Of a stretch of 64,000 nt of DNA, positions 54,515-62,972 are shown piece after piece. A program made the translations under genes and the position numbers. Each line of letters begins with the position of its first letter. Within the stretch, counting starts at the first letter, position 1. The notes under the pieces were generated by a model. The model saw only the letters and a program-made list of their open reading frames with translations, made no database searches and was not told the origin of the DNA. Source of the stretch: Streptomyces sp. LBL (GTDB taxonomy: Bacteria > Actinomycetota > Actinomycetes > Streptomycetales > Streptomycetaceae); contig NZ_JARXYX010000033.1 in the NCBI RefSeq assembly GCF_029893585.1, forward strand, positions 1 to 64,000. The letters run 5' to 3'.

Positions 54515-55279
54515 ATGGCGTTCATGTGCGCCGCCGGGAAACACCGTCGTGCCAGCCGGATGAAGCGCGGCACCGTCCGCGCGGCGGGCGTCGCGGCCCT
54601 CACCACCACCGGCGTGATCGGCACCCTGGCCGCCCCGGCGCTCGCCGCCGAGCCCGCGGTCGAGCAGACCGGACTCACTCCCGTCATCACCATCGGAGAC
54701 TCGATCGCCGACGAGATCGGTGTCCAGGCCGCCGCCCAGCAGCAGGCCGCCGACGAGGCCGAGGCGAAGAAGAAGGCCGAGGTGGCCGCGCACATGAAGG
54801 CGCTCGCCGAGGTCCAGCAGGCCCGTGCGGCCAAGGCACGCGCCGCCCGCGCGGAGGAGCGCAGGCGCCTCAACGCCTACGTCGCCCCGATCTCCGGCTC
54901 GTACGTCTCCACCGGCTACCAGTCCAGCAGCTCCCTGTGGTCCTCCGGCAGCCATACCGGCATCGACTTCCACGCCTCGACCGGCACCTCCGTCCACGCG
55001 GTCGGTTCCGGCACCGTGGTCGAGGCCGGCTGGGGCGGGGCGTACGGCAACCAGATCGTGATCAGGATGAATGACGGGACGTACACCCAGTACGGCCACC
55101 TGTCGTCGATCGGTGTCTCGGTGGGCCAGAGCGTCACCCCGGGCCGGCAGATAGGTCTCTCCGGGGCGACCGGCAACGTCACCGGCCCGCACCTGCACTT
55201 CGAGGCCCGCACCAGCCCGGAGTACGGCTCGGACATCGACCCCGTCTCCTACCTCCACGCGCACGGTGTGAACGTCTGA
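54515..55279 (+). CDS. Secreted M23 family metallopeptidase (LytM type)
   Basis: A 254-residue cell-wall endopeptidase. The N-terminus has basic residues and a hydrophobic signal (GVAALTTTGVIGTLAAPALA with an A-x-A exit). A Glu/Ala/Lys-rich helical, probably coiled-coil stretch runs from about 70 to 115. The LytM domain follows: HTGIDFHASTGTSVHAVGSG with the first zinc ligands His and Asp, YTQYGHLSSI, and GPHLHFEARTSPEYGSDIDP with the HxH ligand pair. It would cut peptide cross-bridges of peptidoglycan outside the membrane. A c-di-AMP riboswitch ends just upstream. AGGAAAGG precedes the ATG, confirming the start. Confidence 0.93.
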   Translation: MAFMCAAGKHRRASRMKRGTVRAAGVAALTTTGVIGTLAAPALAAEPAVEQTGLTPVITIGDSIADEIGVQAAAQQQAADEAEAKKKAEVAAHMKALAEVQQARAAKARAARAEERRRLNAYVAPISGSYVSTGYQSSSSLWSSGSHTGIDFHASTGTSVHAVGSGTVVEAGWGGAYGNQIVIRMNDGTYTQYGHLSSIGVSVGQSVTPGRQIGLSGATGNVTGPHLHFEARTSPEYGSDIDPVSYLHAHGVNV

Positions 55280-55335
55280 CGCACCTCCGCGCGCACGGCG
55301 TGGACGTCTGACGTCACGCGGCGGGACAAGCTGCG

Positions 55336-55358
55336 GCCCCGGCTCCCCGAGCCGGGGC
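55336..55358 (+). terminator. Terminator after the M23 gene
   Basis: GCCCCGGCTC and GAGCCGGGGC are exact complements around a three-base loop, followed by CTTTCG, about 57 bases after the stop codon. Confidence 0.7.
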
Positions 55359-55499
55359 TTTCGTCGTTTCAGAAGCCCGCCTGTCCAAAAAGTATCCATG
55401 GATTCCGGCCCGCCATCGGAAATTCCGGCTCATTGCAATAGAGTCACTGAACACACGTCAATCGTCGACGTTTCACGGGGATTAAGGCGGAGGTCGGTC

Positions 55500-56195
55500 A
55501 TGCGTATTCCGGCGCACTCGGTATGCACCGCGATCCGGGACGACATCGTCGCGGGTGTCTACGAGCGCGGCAGCCGGCTCACCGAGGAACTGCTCGCGCG
55601 CCGCTACGGCGTCTCGCGTGTCCCCGTCCGGGAGGCCCTGCGCACGCTGGAGGCGGAGGGCTTCGTGGTGACCCGGCGGCACGCGGGCGCGTGCGTCGCG
55701 GAGCCCACCGAGCAGGAGGGCGCCGACCTCCTGGAGATGCGCATGTTGCTGGAGCCGCTCGGCGCCTCCCGGGCCGCCCAGCGGCGTACCGACGCCCATC
55801 TCAAGGTGCTGCGGGGCCTGGTCCGGCTGGGCCAGGAGCGAGCCAGGCGGGGCAACAGCGAGGACCTGCGCTCGCTGGGCAGCTGGTTCCACGAGACGCT
55901 CGCCCAGGCCTCCGGCAGCCCAGCGATGACGTCGATGCTGACCCAGTTGCGCCACAAGATCGCCTGGATGTACGCCGTGGACGCGCCGGCCGACCCGGTC
56001 GAGTCCTGGGTGGAGCACGGCGCGATCGTGGACGCGGTGGCGCGCGGCGACAGCGAACGCGCCCGGGCGGTCACGGCGCTGCACACCGAGCGCTCGACGG
56101 GCGCGCACCGGCTGCGTTTCCCTTCTCGGACGGATCGCCCGGACCGTGTGAGGAACTCGCAACATCCCGTAAACATGCCGAGCCTGCGGCATTAA
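55500..56195 (+). CDS. GntR-family transcriptional regulator, FCD type
   Basis: A 231-residue regulator. The winged helix covers residues 8-70: RDDIVAGVYERGSRLTEELL, ARRYGVSRVPVREALRTLEA, EGFVVTRRHAGACVAEPTEQ. The FCD effector domain contains LLEMRMLLEPLGASRAAQRR and WFHETLAQASGSPAMTSMLT, and the final part of a metal/ligand site in VEHGAIVDAVARGDSERARA. The ligand is unknown. The gene stands convergent with ptsH, a conserved Streptomyces neighbourhood, which makes a link to carbon metabolism possible. The ATG at 55500 follows GGCGGAGG. An unusual AT-rich stretch before it (55380-55450) may hold its promoter. Confidence 0.88.
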   Translation: MRIPAHSVCTAIRDDIVAGVYERGSRLTEELLARRYGVSRVPVREALRTLEAEGFVVTRRHAGACVAEPTEQEGADLLEMRMLLEPLGASRAAQRRTDAHLKVLRGLVRLGQERARRGNSEDLRSLGSWFHETLAQASGSPAMTSMLTQLRHKIAWMYAVDAPADPVESWVEHGAIVDAVARGDSERARAVTALHTERSTGAHRLRFPSRTDRPDRVRNSQHPVNMPSLRH

Positions 56196-56265
56196 CACGG
56201 GCGCCGTATACAAAGTAGGGGTAATTCCTGGGGGATTATTTCTGCTGCCCGTCACCGGGAAATGC

Positions 56266-56300
56266 AAAGGGCTCGCCCGATAATTCGGACGAGCCCTTTT
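56266..56300. terminator. Bidirectional terminator between the GntR gene and ptsH
   Basis: AAAGGGCTCG (56266-56275) and CGAGCCCTTT (56290-56299) pair exactly; inner CCGA and TCGG extend the stem and T runs follow on both strands. It would serve both convergent genes. Confidence 0.85.
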
Positions 56301-56322
56301 GTCGTGCTTACGGCGTCTGCGC

Positions 56323-56604
56323 TCAGACGGTCTCGGGAAGTTGCTCGAGGCCCTCGGAAACAAGCTTCGCGAGACGGTCGAGGGCGGCGTCCGCCCCCTC
56401 GGCGTCGGACGCGAGGACGATCTCCTCGCCCCCCTGGGCGCCCAGGCCCAGAACGGCCAGCATGGAGGCCGCGTTGACGGGGTTTCCGTCGGCCTTGGCG
56501 ATCGTCACCGGGATACCTGCGGCCGTGGCGGCCCGGACGAAGATGGAGGCGGGGCGGGCATGGAGACCCTCGGCCCAGCCGACGTTGACGCGGCGCTCAG
56601 CCAT
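56323..56604 (-). CDS. ptsH: HPr phosphocarrier protein of the PTS
   Basis: A 93-residue HPr. The active-site His15 lies in GLHARPAS, accepting phosphate from PEP-dependent enzyme I and passing it to sugar EIIA domains. The regulatory-site region NAASMLAVLGLGAQGGEEI keeps a Ser at position 47, the usual serine-46 region, although HPr kinase is generally absent in Streptomyces. The C-terminal helix reads ALDRLAKLVSEGLEQ. It acts in the cytoplasm in sugar uptake and carbon control. GAAGGGCAGC precedes the ATG at 56604. It is monocistronic and ends at a bidirectional terminator. Confidence 0.95.
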   Translation of the reverse strand: MAERRVNVGWAEGLHARPASIFVRAATAAGIPVTIAKADGNPVNAASMLAVLGLGAQGGEEIVLASDAEGADAALDRLAKLVSEGLEQLPETV

Positions 56605-56765
56605 GTGATGCTGCCCTTCGATGTTCAGGGTTGTCTAGACCAGTTTCCCCTACGTGAAGCATGCGGAGCGGTCCTTCGTCCCGCCCCTTGATGCCGTCGG
56701 ACCGCGGCCTCGGTCCGACGTCCGTCCTCCACAGACTGCCCCGCGCCGCTGTCGCACGCGAGCCG

Positions 56766-56771
56766 TACTCT
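56766..56771 (+). promoter_or_regulatory. Candidate -10 element for a leaderless start
   Basis: TACTCT is followed by seven bases and then the ATG at 56779; there is no ribosome binding site. This suggests a leaderless mRNA for the large fusion protein gene. Confidence 0.45.
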
Positions 56772-56778
56772 GGGGCCC

Positions 56779-59670
56779 ATGCAGACCTCGTCGGACCGGC
56801 ACGAGTACCCCGCCCACTGGGAGGCCGACGTGGTGCTGCGCGACGGTGGTACCGCGCGCGTCCGGCCCATCACCGTCGATGACGCCGATCGCCTCGTCAG
56901 CTTCTACGAGCAGGTCTCGGACGAGTCGAAGTACTACCGCTTCTTCGCGCCCTACCCGCGCCTGTCCGCCAAGGACGTCCACCGCTTCACGCACCACGAC
57001 TTTGTGGACCGGGTGGGACTCGCAGCCACCATCGGCGGCGAGTTCATCGCCACCGTACGCTACGACCGCATCGGCCCCGACGGCATGGCCGCGTCCTCCT
57101 ACCCGTCGCCCACCGCCACCCTTGCCGGAGAGCGCGTCGCGCCCGCCCCTCCTGTCGCCGACGAGGCCGAGGTCGCCTTCCTCGTCCAGGACGCCCACCA
57201 GGGGCGCGGGGTCGCCTCCGCCCTCCTCGAACACATCGGAGCCGTCGCCCGCGAGCGGGGCATCCGCCGGTTCGCCGCCGAGGTCCTCCCCGCCAACACC
57301 AAGATGATCAAGGTGTTCACGGATGCCGGGTACACGCAGAAGCGCAGCTTCGAGGACGGCGTCGTACGCCTGGAGTTCGACCTGGAGCCGACGGACCGCT
57401 CCCTCGCCGTGCAGTACGCGCGCGAACAGCGCGCCGAAGGCCGGTCCGTGCAGCGGCTGCTGATGCCCGGGTCCGTCGCCGTCGTCGGGACCGGCCGTGC
57501 GCCCGGCGGGGTGGGCCGCAGTGTCCTCGACAACATCAGGGACGCCGGGTTCACGGGCCGTCTCCATGCCGTGAACAGGTCCCTGCCCGAGGGGCAGAAG
57601 GAACTCGACGGGGTGCCCGGGTACCGCTCGGTGCGCGACATCGACGGGCCGGTCGACCTCGCCGTCGTCGCCGTGGCCGCGGAGCACGTTCCCGACGTCG
57701 TCGAGGAGTGCGGCCGGCACGGCGTGCAAGGGCTTGTCGTGCTCTCCGCCGGGTACGCCGAGAGCGGGCCCGAGGGGCGCGAGCGACAGCGCGAACTCGT
57801 CCGGCACGCGCGCGCGTACGGCATGCGGATCATCGGCCCGAACGCCTTCGGGATCATCAACACCTCGGTGCGGGTACGGCTGAACGCCTCCCTCGCCCCC
57901 GAGATGCCCCGGCCCGGCCGCATCGGGCTGTTCTCCCAGTCCGGCGCCATCGGTATCGCCCTGCTGTCCCGGCTGCACCGGCGCGGCGGCGGAGTCACCG
58001 GGGTGACCGGCGTGTCGACGTTCGTGTCGTCCGGCAACCGGGCGGACGTGTCCGGCAACGACCTCCTTCAGTACTGGTACGACGACCCGGACACCGACGT
58101 CGTGCTGATGTACCTGGAGTCCATCGGCAACCCGCGCAAGTTCACCCGCCTCGCACGCCGGACGGCGGCCGCGAAACCGCTGGTCGTGGTGCAGGGCGCG
58201 GGCTCCGCGCCGCAGGGCCACGCCGTACGGGCCACGCGGTTGCCGCACGCCACGGTGTCCGCGCTGCTGCGCCAGGCCGGGGTGATCCGGGTGGAGACGA
58301 TCACGGAACTGGTGGACACGGGGCTGCTCCTCGCGCGCCAGCCACTCCCGGCCGGCGCCAGAGTGGCGATCCTCGGAAACTCCGAGTCGCTCGGGCTGCT
58401 CACGTACGACGCGTGTCTCTCCGAGGGACTGCGACCGCTGCCCCCGCTGGACCTGACGACGGCGGCCTCGCCGGCGGACTTCCACCGGGCGCTGGCGCGG
58501 GCGCTGGCGGACGGTGCCTGCGACGCGGTGGTGGTGACGGCGATACCGGCTCTGGGGGAGGACTCGGCCGGGGACGCGGCACTGGCCGAAGCCCTGAGGT
58601 CCGCCGCCGAGCAGGTCCCCGGCAAGCCGGTGCTGGTGGTCCACGTGGAACTCGGCGGGCTTGCGGAAGCCCTGTCGGCCGCGGCGAGCACCGCACCTCA
58701 GCCGGGTTCGACCAGCTCCGGCGTCGCCGTCCGGCCCCACCCGCTCCGCCCCCTGGACCGGCTGGCGGTGAAGGCGACGGACGAGGTGCCTGCCGCCCAG
58801 AGCTGCTCCCGCCTCATCCCTGCCTACCCCGCCGCCGAACGCGCCGTGAGAGCCCTCTCCGAAGTGGTCCGGTACGCGCAGTGGCGGCGGGACGCCGCCG
58901 ACCCCGGCAAGGTGCCCGATTTCGAGGACATCGACGAGAAGGGCGCCGCCGCACTGGTCCACGGACTGCTCGCGCGCGGGCAGGGCCTCACTCTCGGCGC
59001 CGAGGAGACCGGCGAGTTGCTCGGCACGTACGGCGTGCGGGTGCACCGGTCCCTGCCCGCACCCACCCCCGAGGACGCCGTCCGGGCCGCCCGCGACCTC
59101 GGCTACCCGGTCGCCCTCAAGGCCACCGCCCCGCATCTGCGCCACCGTGCCGACCTCGGCGGCGTACGGCTGGATCTCGCGGACGAGGAGCAACTGGGGC
59201 GGGCGTACATCGAGTTGACCGAGCTGTTCGGGAAGCCGGAGGAGCTGCGGCCGGTGGTGCAGAGGATGGCACCGCGGGGAGTCGACACCGTTGTCAGGGC
59301 CGTCATCGACCCGGCGGCCGGAGCCGTCCTGTCGTTCGGGCTCGCCGGGGCCGCCTCCCAGCTGCTCGGGGACATGGCGCACCGGCTCGTCCCGGTCACC
59401 GACCGCGAGGCCACCTCACTGGTCAGGTCGATCCGGACGGCACCCCTCCTCTTCGGCTGGCGCGGCTCCACCCCCGTCGACACCCCCGCGCTGGAGGAAC
59501 TGCTGCTGCGGGTGTCACGGCTGGTCGACGACCACCCGGAGGTCGTCGCGGTCACCCTCGAGCCGGTCGTTGTCGCCCCGCACGGCCTGAGCGCCCTCGG
59601 CGCCTCCGTGCGCCTGGCGACCCCACCCGCCCGCGACGACCTCGGCCCACGGACACTGCCCGTGTACTGA
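56779..59670 (+). CDS. Fusion of GNAT acetyltransferase and ADP-forming acyl-CoA synthetase-like domains
   Basis: A 963-residue protein of the Pat/acyl-CoA-synthetase group. Residues ~1-215 form a GNAT domain (VAFLVQDAHQGRGVASALLE is the acetyl-CoA-binding loop). Then come a CoA-binding Rossmann domain (RLLMPGSVAVVGTGRAPGGV), succinyl-CoA-ligase-like domains (LFSQSGAIGIALLSRLHRRG, STFVSSGNRADVSGNDLLQY) and a C-terminal ATP-grasp (GVRVHRSLPAPTPEDAVRAA, ALKATAPHLRHRADLGGVRL). A His remains in LPHATVSALLRQAG, where active ADP-forming synthetases carry their phospho-His, but the SHTG context is lost. Proteins of this type with the GNAT domain usually acetylate enzymes such as acetyl-CoA synthetase; the synthetase part is often a sensor. 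Activity here is undetermined. Confidence 0.9.
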   Translation: MQTSSDRHEYPAHWEADVVLRDGGTARVRPITVDDADRLVSFYEQVSDESKYYRFFAPYPRLSAKDVHRFTHHDFVDRVGLAATIGGEFIATVRYDRIGPDGMAASSYPSPTATLAGERVAPAPPVADEAEVAFLVQDAHQGRGVASALLEHIGAVARERGIRRFAAEVLPANTKMIKVFTDAGYTQKRSFEDGVVRLEFDLEPTDRSLAVQYAREQRAEGRSVQRLLMPGSVAVVGTGRAPGGVGRSVLDNIRDAGFTGRLHAVNRSLPEGQKELDGVPGYRSVRDIDGPVDLAVVAVAAEHVPDVVEECGRHGVQGLVVLSAGYAESGPEGRERQRELVRHARAYGMRIIGPNAFGIINTSVRVRLNASLAPEMPRPGRIGLFSQSGAIGIALLSRLHRRGGGVTGVTGVSTFVSSGNRADVSGNDLLQYWYDDPDTDVVLMYLESIGNPRKFTRLARRTAAAKPLVVVQGAGSAPQGHAVRATRLPHATVSALLRQAGVIRVETITELVDTGLLLARQPLPAGARVAILGNSESLGLLTYDACLSEGLRPLPPLDLTTAASPADFHRALARALADGACDAVVVTAIPALGEDSAGDAALAEALRSAAEQVPGKPVLVVHVELGGLAEALSAAASTAPQPGSTSSGVAVRPHPLRPLDRLAVKATDEVPAAQSCSRLIPAYPAAERAVRALSEVVRYAQWRRDAADPGKVPDFEDIDEKGAAALVHGLLARGQGLTLGAEETGELLGTYGVRVHRSLPAPTPEDAVRAARDLGYPVALKATAPHLRHRADLGGVRLDLADEEQLGRAYIELTELFGKPEELRPVVQRMAPRGVDTVVRAVIDPAAGAVLSFGLAGAASQLLGDMAHRLVPVTDREATSLVRSIRTAPLLFGWRGSTPVDTPALEELLLRVSRLVDDHPEVVAVTLEPVVVAPHGLSALGASVRLATPPARDDLGPRTLPVY

Positions 59671-59731
59671 CCCGTGTACCGAGACGTACCCGAGACCCCC
59701 ATGAGCGTGCCGCGCAGTCAGTGGGCCACCG

Positions 59732-59737
59732 TAGAAT
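59732..59737 (+). promoter_or_regulatory. Candidate -10 element for a leaderless start
   Basis: TAGAAT lies seven bases before the ATG at 59745 and no ribosome binding site intervenes. It would drive the DUF5998/phosphodiesterase pair. Confidence 0.5.
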
Positions 59738-59744
59738 GGACGTC

Positions 59745-60332
59745 ATGGCCAAGACCAGTACGACGACCCAGGGGCTGCGAACGGCGATCGAGCGCAGCGG
59801 CTACTACCCGGCCCTCGTGGCCGAGGCAGTGGAGTCCGCCGTGGGCGGCGAGCCCGTCCAGTCGTACCTGGTCCACCAGGAGACGACGTTCGACCAGAAC
59901 GAGGTGCGGCGGCATGTGACCGTGCTCGTCCTCACCGGCAACCGCTTCATCGTCAGCCACACCGACGAGCAGGCCGAGGACACCACCTCCCCGACGCCGT
60001 ACGCCACCACCTCCACCGAGTCCGTGAAGATCGGCCGGATCTCCTCGGTCGTGGTCAGCCGGGTGGTCGCCAACCCGGAGCAGTACCAGCCGGGCACCCT
60101 GCCCCGCGAGGTCGTGCTGACCATCGGCTGGGGCGCCGTGTCCCGGATCGATCTGGAGCCCGCCGCCTGCGGCGACCCCAACTGCGAGGCCGACCACGGC
60201 TACACCGGCAGCTCGACGGCGGACGACCTCAGCCTTCGGGTGAGCGAGGCCGGGGACGGCCCGGAGACGGTGCGCCAGGCGCTCGTCTTCGCGCAGGCCA
60301 TCTCCGAGGCGACCGCGGACGCCACCCACTGA
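59745..60332 (+). CDS. DUF5998 family protein
   Basis: A 195-residue cytoplasmic protein matching DUF5998, conserved in actinobacteria without known function. It has a globular N-terminal part (LRTAIERSGYYPALVAEAVE, YLVHQETTFDQNEVRRHVTV, LVLTGNRFIVSHTDEQAED) and a C-terminal stretch with CGDPNCEADHGYTG. CxxxxC...H suggests a possible metal site. Its stop codon overlaps the ATG of the phosphodiesterase gene, so the two are translationally coupled. The start is preferred at 59745 because of the -10 hexamer immediately upstream. An in-frame ATG at 59736 lies inside that hexamer. Confidence 0.85.
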   Translation: MAKTSTTTQGLRTAIERSGYYPALVAEAVESAVGGEPVQSYLVHQETTFDQNEVRRHVTVLVLTGNRFIVSHTDEQAEDTTSPTPYATTSTESVKIGRISSVVVSRVVANPEQYQPGTLPREVVLTIGWGAVSRIDLEPAACGDPNCEADHGYTGSSTADDLSLRVSEAGDGPETVRQALVFAQAISEATADATH

Positions 60333-61534
60333 TGGCGCAGCCCGCCTCCGCCTGGGACCACCATCCGGAACCGCTCGCCCTCGACTCCGCACCCGTCCCC
60401 GCGTACGGCTCCGGATCCCTCGCCGACCTGCTGCCCACCCTGGCCGCCGGCCTGGCCGTGCCCGGGACGGTCGCGACCCTCCCCGAGCTGCCCCCCGCCG
60501 ACCGGAACTGCGTGTTCCTGATCGACGGGCTCGGCTGGGAGCAGCTCAAGGCGCACCCGCACGAGGCGCCGTTCATGACCTCGCTCCTCGGCAGCTCGCG
60601 CGGCGGCACCGGACGGCCGCTGACCACCGGCTTCCCGGCGACCACCGCCACCTCGCTTGCCTCCGTCGGCACCGGGCTGCCGCCGGGTGCCCACGGCCTG
60701 CCCGGCTACACCGTGCGCAATCCGGCCACCGGCGAGCTGATGAACCAGCTGCGCTGGCAGCCGTGGACGTCGCCGGCGGCCTGGCAGCCGTACCCCACCC
60801 TCTTCCAACGCGCCGAACAGGCGGGTGTGCACGCCGCCCAGGTCTCGTCCCCCACCTTCCAGAACACCCCGCTGACCAAGGTCGCGCTCAGCGGAGGAAT
60901 GTTCCACGGGCGGCAGATCGGCGAGGAGCGCATGGACGTCGCGGCCGAGCAACTGGCCGCCGCCGATCGCTCCTTGATCTATACCTACTACGCCGAGGTC
61001 GACGGCGCCGGCCACCGCTTCGGCATCGACTCCGACACCTGGCGCGGCCGCCTGATGTACGTCGACCGGCTGGTCCAGCGGCTGGCCGAGCAACTCCCCC
61101 CGCGCAGCGCGCTCTACGTCACCGCCGACCACGGCATGATCGACGTGCCGTTCGACGAGCAGCACCGCATCGACTTCGACGAGGACTGGGAGCTGCGCGC
61201 CGGGGTCGCCCTGCTGGGCGGCGAGGGCCGCGCCCGCCATGTCTACGCGGTCCCGGGCGCCGAGAACGACGTCCTGACCTGCTGGCGCGAGGTCCTCGGC
61301 GAGCAGTTCTGGGTGGCCTCGCGGGACGAGGCGATCGCGGCGGGCTGGTTCGGGCCGCCCGAGCAGGTCGAGGGACGGGTGTACGGCCGGATCGGCGACG
61401 TGGTCGCCGCCGCGTGCGACGACGTCGTCATCATCGCCTCGGAGCGGGAACCCAAGGAGTCGGCGATGGTCGGCAACCACGGTTCGATGACCCCCGCCGA
61501 ACAGTTGGTCCCGCTGCTCGAAGTACGCTCCTGA
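60332..61534 (+). CDS. Alkaline phosphatase superfamily nucleotide pyrophosphatase/phosphodiesterase
   Basis: A 400-residue enzyme of the type I phosphodiesterase/nucleotide pyrophosphatase family. The first metal Asp and catalytic Thr lie in CVFLIDGLGWEQL and TTGFPATTATSLASVGTGLP. Further metal ligands are in YYAEVDGAGHRFGIDSDTW and YVTADHGMIDVPFDEQHRID, and the final His in MVGNHGSMTPAEQLVPL. No signal peptide is seen, so it acts in the cytoplasm, unlike many relatives. The substrate is probably a nucleotide or dinucleotide ester, not proven. The ATG shares a base with the stop of the DUF5998 gene. Confidence 0.9.
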   Translation: MAQPASAWDHHPEPLALDSAPVPAYGSGSLADLLPTLAAGLAVPGTVATLPELPPADRNCVFLIDGLGWEQLKAHPHEAPFMTSLLGSSRGGTGRPLTTGFPATTATSLASVGTGLPPGAHGLPGYTVRNPATGELMNQLRWQPWTSPAAWQPYPTLFQRAEQAGVHAAQVSSPTFQNTPLTKVALSGGMFHGRQIGEERMDVAAEQLAAADRSLIYTYYAEVDGAGHRFGIDSDTWRGRLMYVDRLVQRLAEQLPPRSALYVTADHGMIDVPFDEQHRIDFDEDWELRAGVALLGGEGRARHVYAVPGAENDVLTCWREVLGEQFWVASRDEAIAAGWFGPPEQVEGRVYGRIGDVVAAACDDVVIIASEREPKESAMVGNHGSMTPAEQLVPLLEVRS

Positions 61535-61583
61535 CGCCTCCGGGCCCATCTCCGTCCGCAAACCGAAAGGTGCTCGACTCGCC

Positions 61584-62234
61584 ATGCCCGAGCTGGTGTT
61601 CTTCTCCGGAACGATGGACTGCGGGAAGTCCACACTTGCTCTCCAGCGAATCTACAATCGGTCGGCAAGGGGTCTACAGGGCGTGATCTTCACGCGCGAT
61701 GACCGGGCGGGGGAGGGGAAACTGTCTTCGCGGCTCGGTCTGGTGACAGATGCTGTCGAGGCGGCGCCGGAGATGGATCTGTACGCCTATGTCGTGGGTC
61801 GGATGTCGCAGGGCGACAAGGTCGACTATCTGATTGTGGATGAGGCGCAGTTCCTGGCGTCGGAGCAGGTCGATCAGCTGGCGCGGGTCGTGGACGACCT
61901 GGACCTCGATGTCTTCGCCTTCGGTATCACGACCGACTTTCGGACCAGGCTCTTCCCGGGCTCGCAGCGGCTGATCGAGCTGGCGGACCGGGTGGAGACC
62001 CTTCAGGTGGAGGCGATGTGCTGGTGCGGGGCGCGTGCCACGCACAACGCCCGCACGGTGGGCGGCGAGATGGTGGTGGAAGGTGAGCAGGTCGTCGTCG
62101 GTGATGTGAACGGCCCTGCCGCGGAGGTCGGCTACGAGGTGTTGTGTCGACGTCATCACCGCCGCCGCATGACGAGCGCCGCCGCGCATGCCGGCGCGCT
62201 CTCGCCGGACGTTCTGCCGTTTGCCCCCGCTTGA
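61584..62234 (+). CDS. tdk: Thymidine kinase
   Basis: A 216-residue type II thymidine kinase, converting thymidine to dTMP in the salvage pathway. The P-loop FFSGTMDCGKSTLAL starts at residue 6. The Walker B/catalytic Glu region is YLIVDEAQFLASEQVDQLAR, the nucleoside-binding lasso region is VETLQVEAMCWCGARATHNA, and zinc-binding cysteines sit in MCWCGA with the C-terminal CRRHHRRR. The length is slightly above typical because of a short Ala/Pro tail. GAAAGG before the ATG at 61584 supports the start. It is read in the same direction as the phosphodiesterase gene 50 bases upstream. Confidence 0.95.
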   Translation: MPELVFFSGTMDCGKSTLALQRIYNRSARGLQGVIFTRDDRAGEGKLSSRLGLVTDAVEAAPEMDLYAYVVGRMSQGDKVDYLIVDEAQFLASEQVDQLARVVDDLDLDVFAFGITTDFRTRLFPGSQRLIELADRVETLQVEAMCWCGARATHNARTVGGEMVVEGEQVVVGDVNGPAAEVGYEVLCRRHHRRRMTSAAAHAGALSPDVLPFAPA

Positions 62235-62491
62235 GCCTCGAACCTGCCTGCCGCGCCGTTGACGGCGGCCACGGCGACGACACGGGTTGACACAAGACCA
62301 AGTCCACGGCGGCGACGACACCGACCCGCGCCGACCGCAGCTGAGCCCGTCTCCACAGGCGGAGACCGTCGGCTACGACCTCACCGGCAACCGGCACGCG
62401 GGTATGCGCACCTCCCGACCCGCGACACAGGGTGCGAGTCCGTGGCGCCCAGGGCGTGTCGCGGGGCGGCCAGATCGCGGAACGGATGGAC
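62235..62491. other. Intergenic stretch between convergent genes
   Basis: About 260 bases between thymidine kinase and the convergent DUF5302 gene. I see no gene, tRNA or clear terminator. Open frames on both strands are Arg-rich shadows. Confidence 0.45.
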
Positions 62492-62731
62492 TCAGCCGCC
62501 GCTCTTGCGCCGGAACGACCGCCGGCTCGCAGCCGGGCCATGCGCCCCACGGACCTTCGACGCATCGACGTTCGCGGCAAGGTCAGCGGCGTCCGCCTGC
62601 GCACCGCGCTTGCGCGCCAGGGCCTCCCGGAACTTGCGTTTCAGGTCGTCGCCGTCGCTGTCGGGCACCGGAGCGGACGTCTCGGGGCCGGTCGGCTCCG
62701 AACCTTCTTCGGATGCAGATTCTGCGGTCAT
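62492..62731 (-). CDS. DUF5302 family small protein
   Basis: A 79-residue protein matching DUF5302: an acidic Ser/Glu/Pro N-terminus, then the conserved helical segment DLKRKFREALARKRGAQADA and the basic end HGPAASRRSFRRKSGG. Such proteins are widespread in actinobacteria and of unknown function; the basic tail might bind nucleic acid. The ATG at 62731 is preferred over 62764 because AGGAGG lies just upstream. It is convergent with thymidine kinase. Confidence 0.85.
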   Translation of the reverse strand: MTAESASEEGSEPTGPETSAPVPDSDGDDLKRKFREALARKRGAQADAADLAANVDASKVRGAHGPAASRRSFRRKSGG

Positions 62732-62867
62732 GGCGACCTCCTGGGTTCGGGCAGTGGGAAGCACAGCTTGTCATGCCGGACGCAGTGCGGGGCGCAGGCG
62801 ACATCATCCTGGCTCCGGCTTCGGCGGGTATCGCCTCGCGGCCGGGCACACCACGAGGTCGTTCATC

Positions 62868-62902
62868 TCGTAGGTGTACGCATAGGTGTACGCACAGGAG
62901 GG
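62868..62902 (+). repeat. Short tandem repeat of an AGGTGTACGCAT unit
   Basis: Between the DUF5302 and helicase genes, AGGTGTACGCAT occurs twice in a row followed by a partial third copy (AGGTGTACGCACAGG region). It may have arisen by slippage; no function is apparent. Confidence 0.5.
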
Positions 62903-62972
62903 TTTCGGGCCGGGCTGGAGGTTCCCCATTCTGCCCGTGGTCGGACGTATTCGATCATCAGGGCAGCAGCTC

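Noticed and set aside
57708..60332. 874-codon plus-strand frame
   Set aside because: Most of it is an out-of-frame shadow of the GNAT/acyl-CoA synthetase gene. Only the last 195 codons are real, as the DUF5998 gene.
62281..62480. tRNA or other structured RNA after thymidine kinase
   Set aside because: No cloverleaf or T-loop sequence could be found on either strand by eye.
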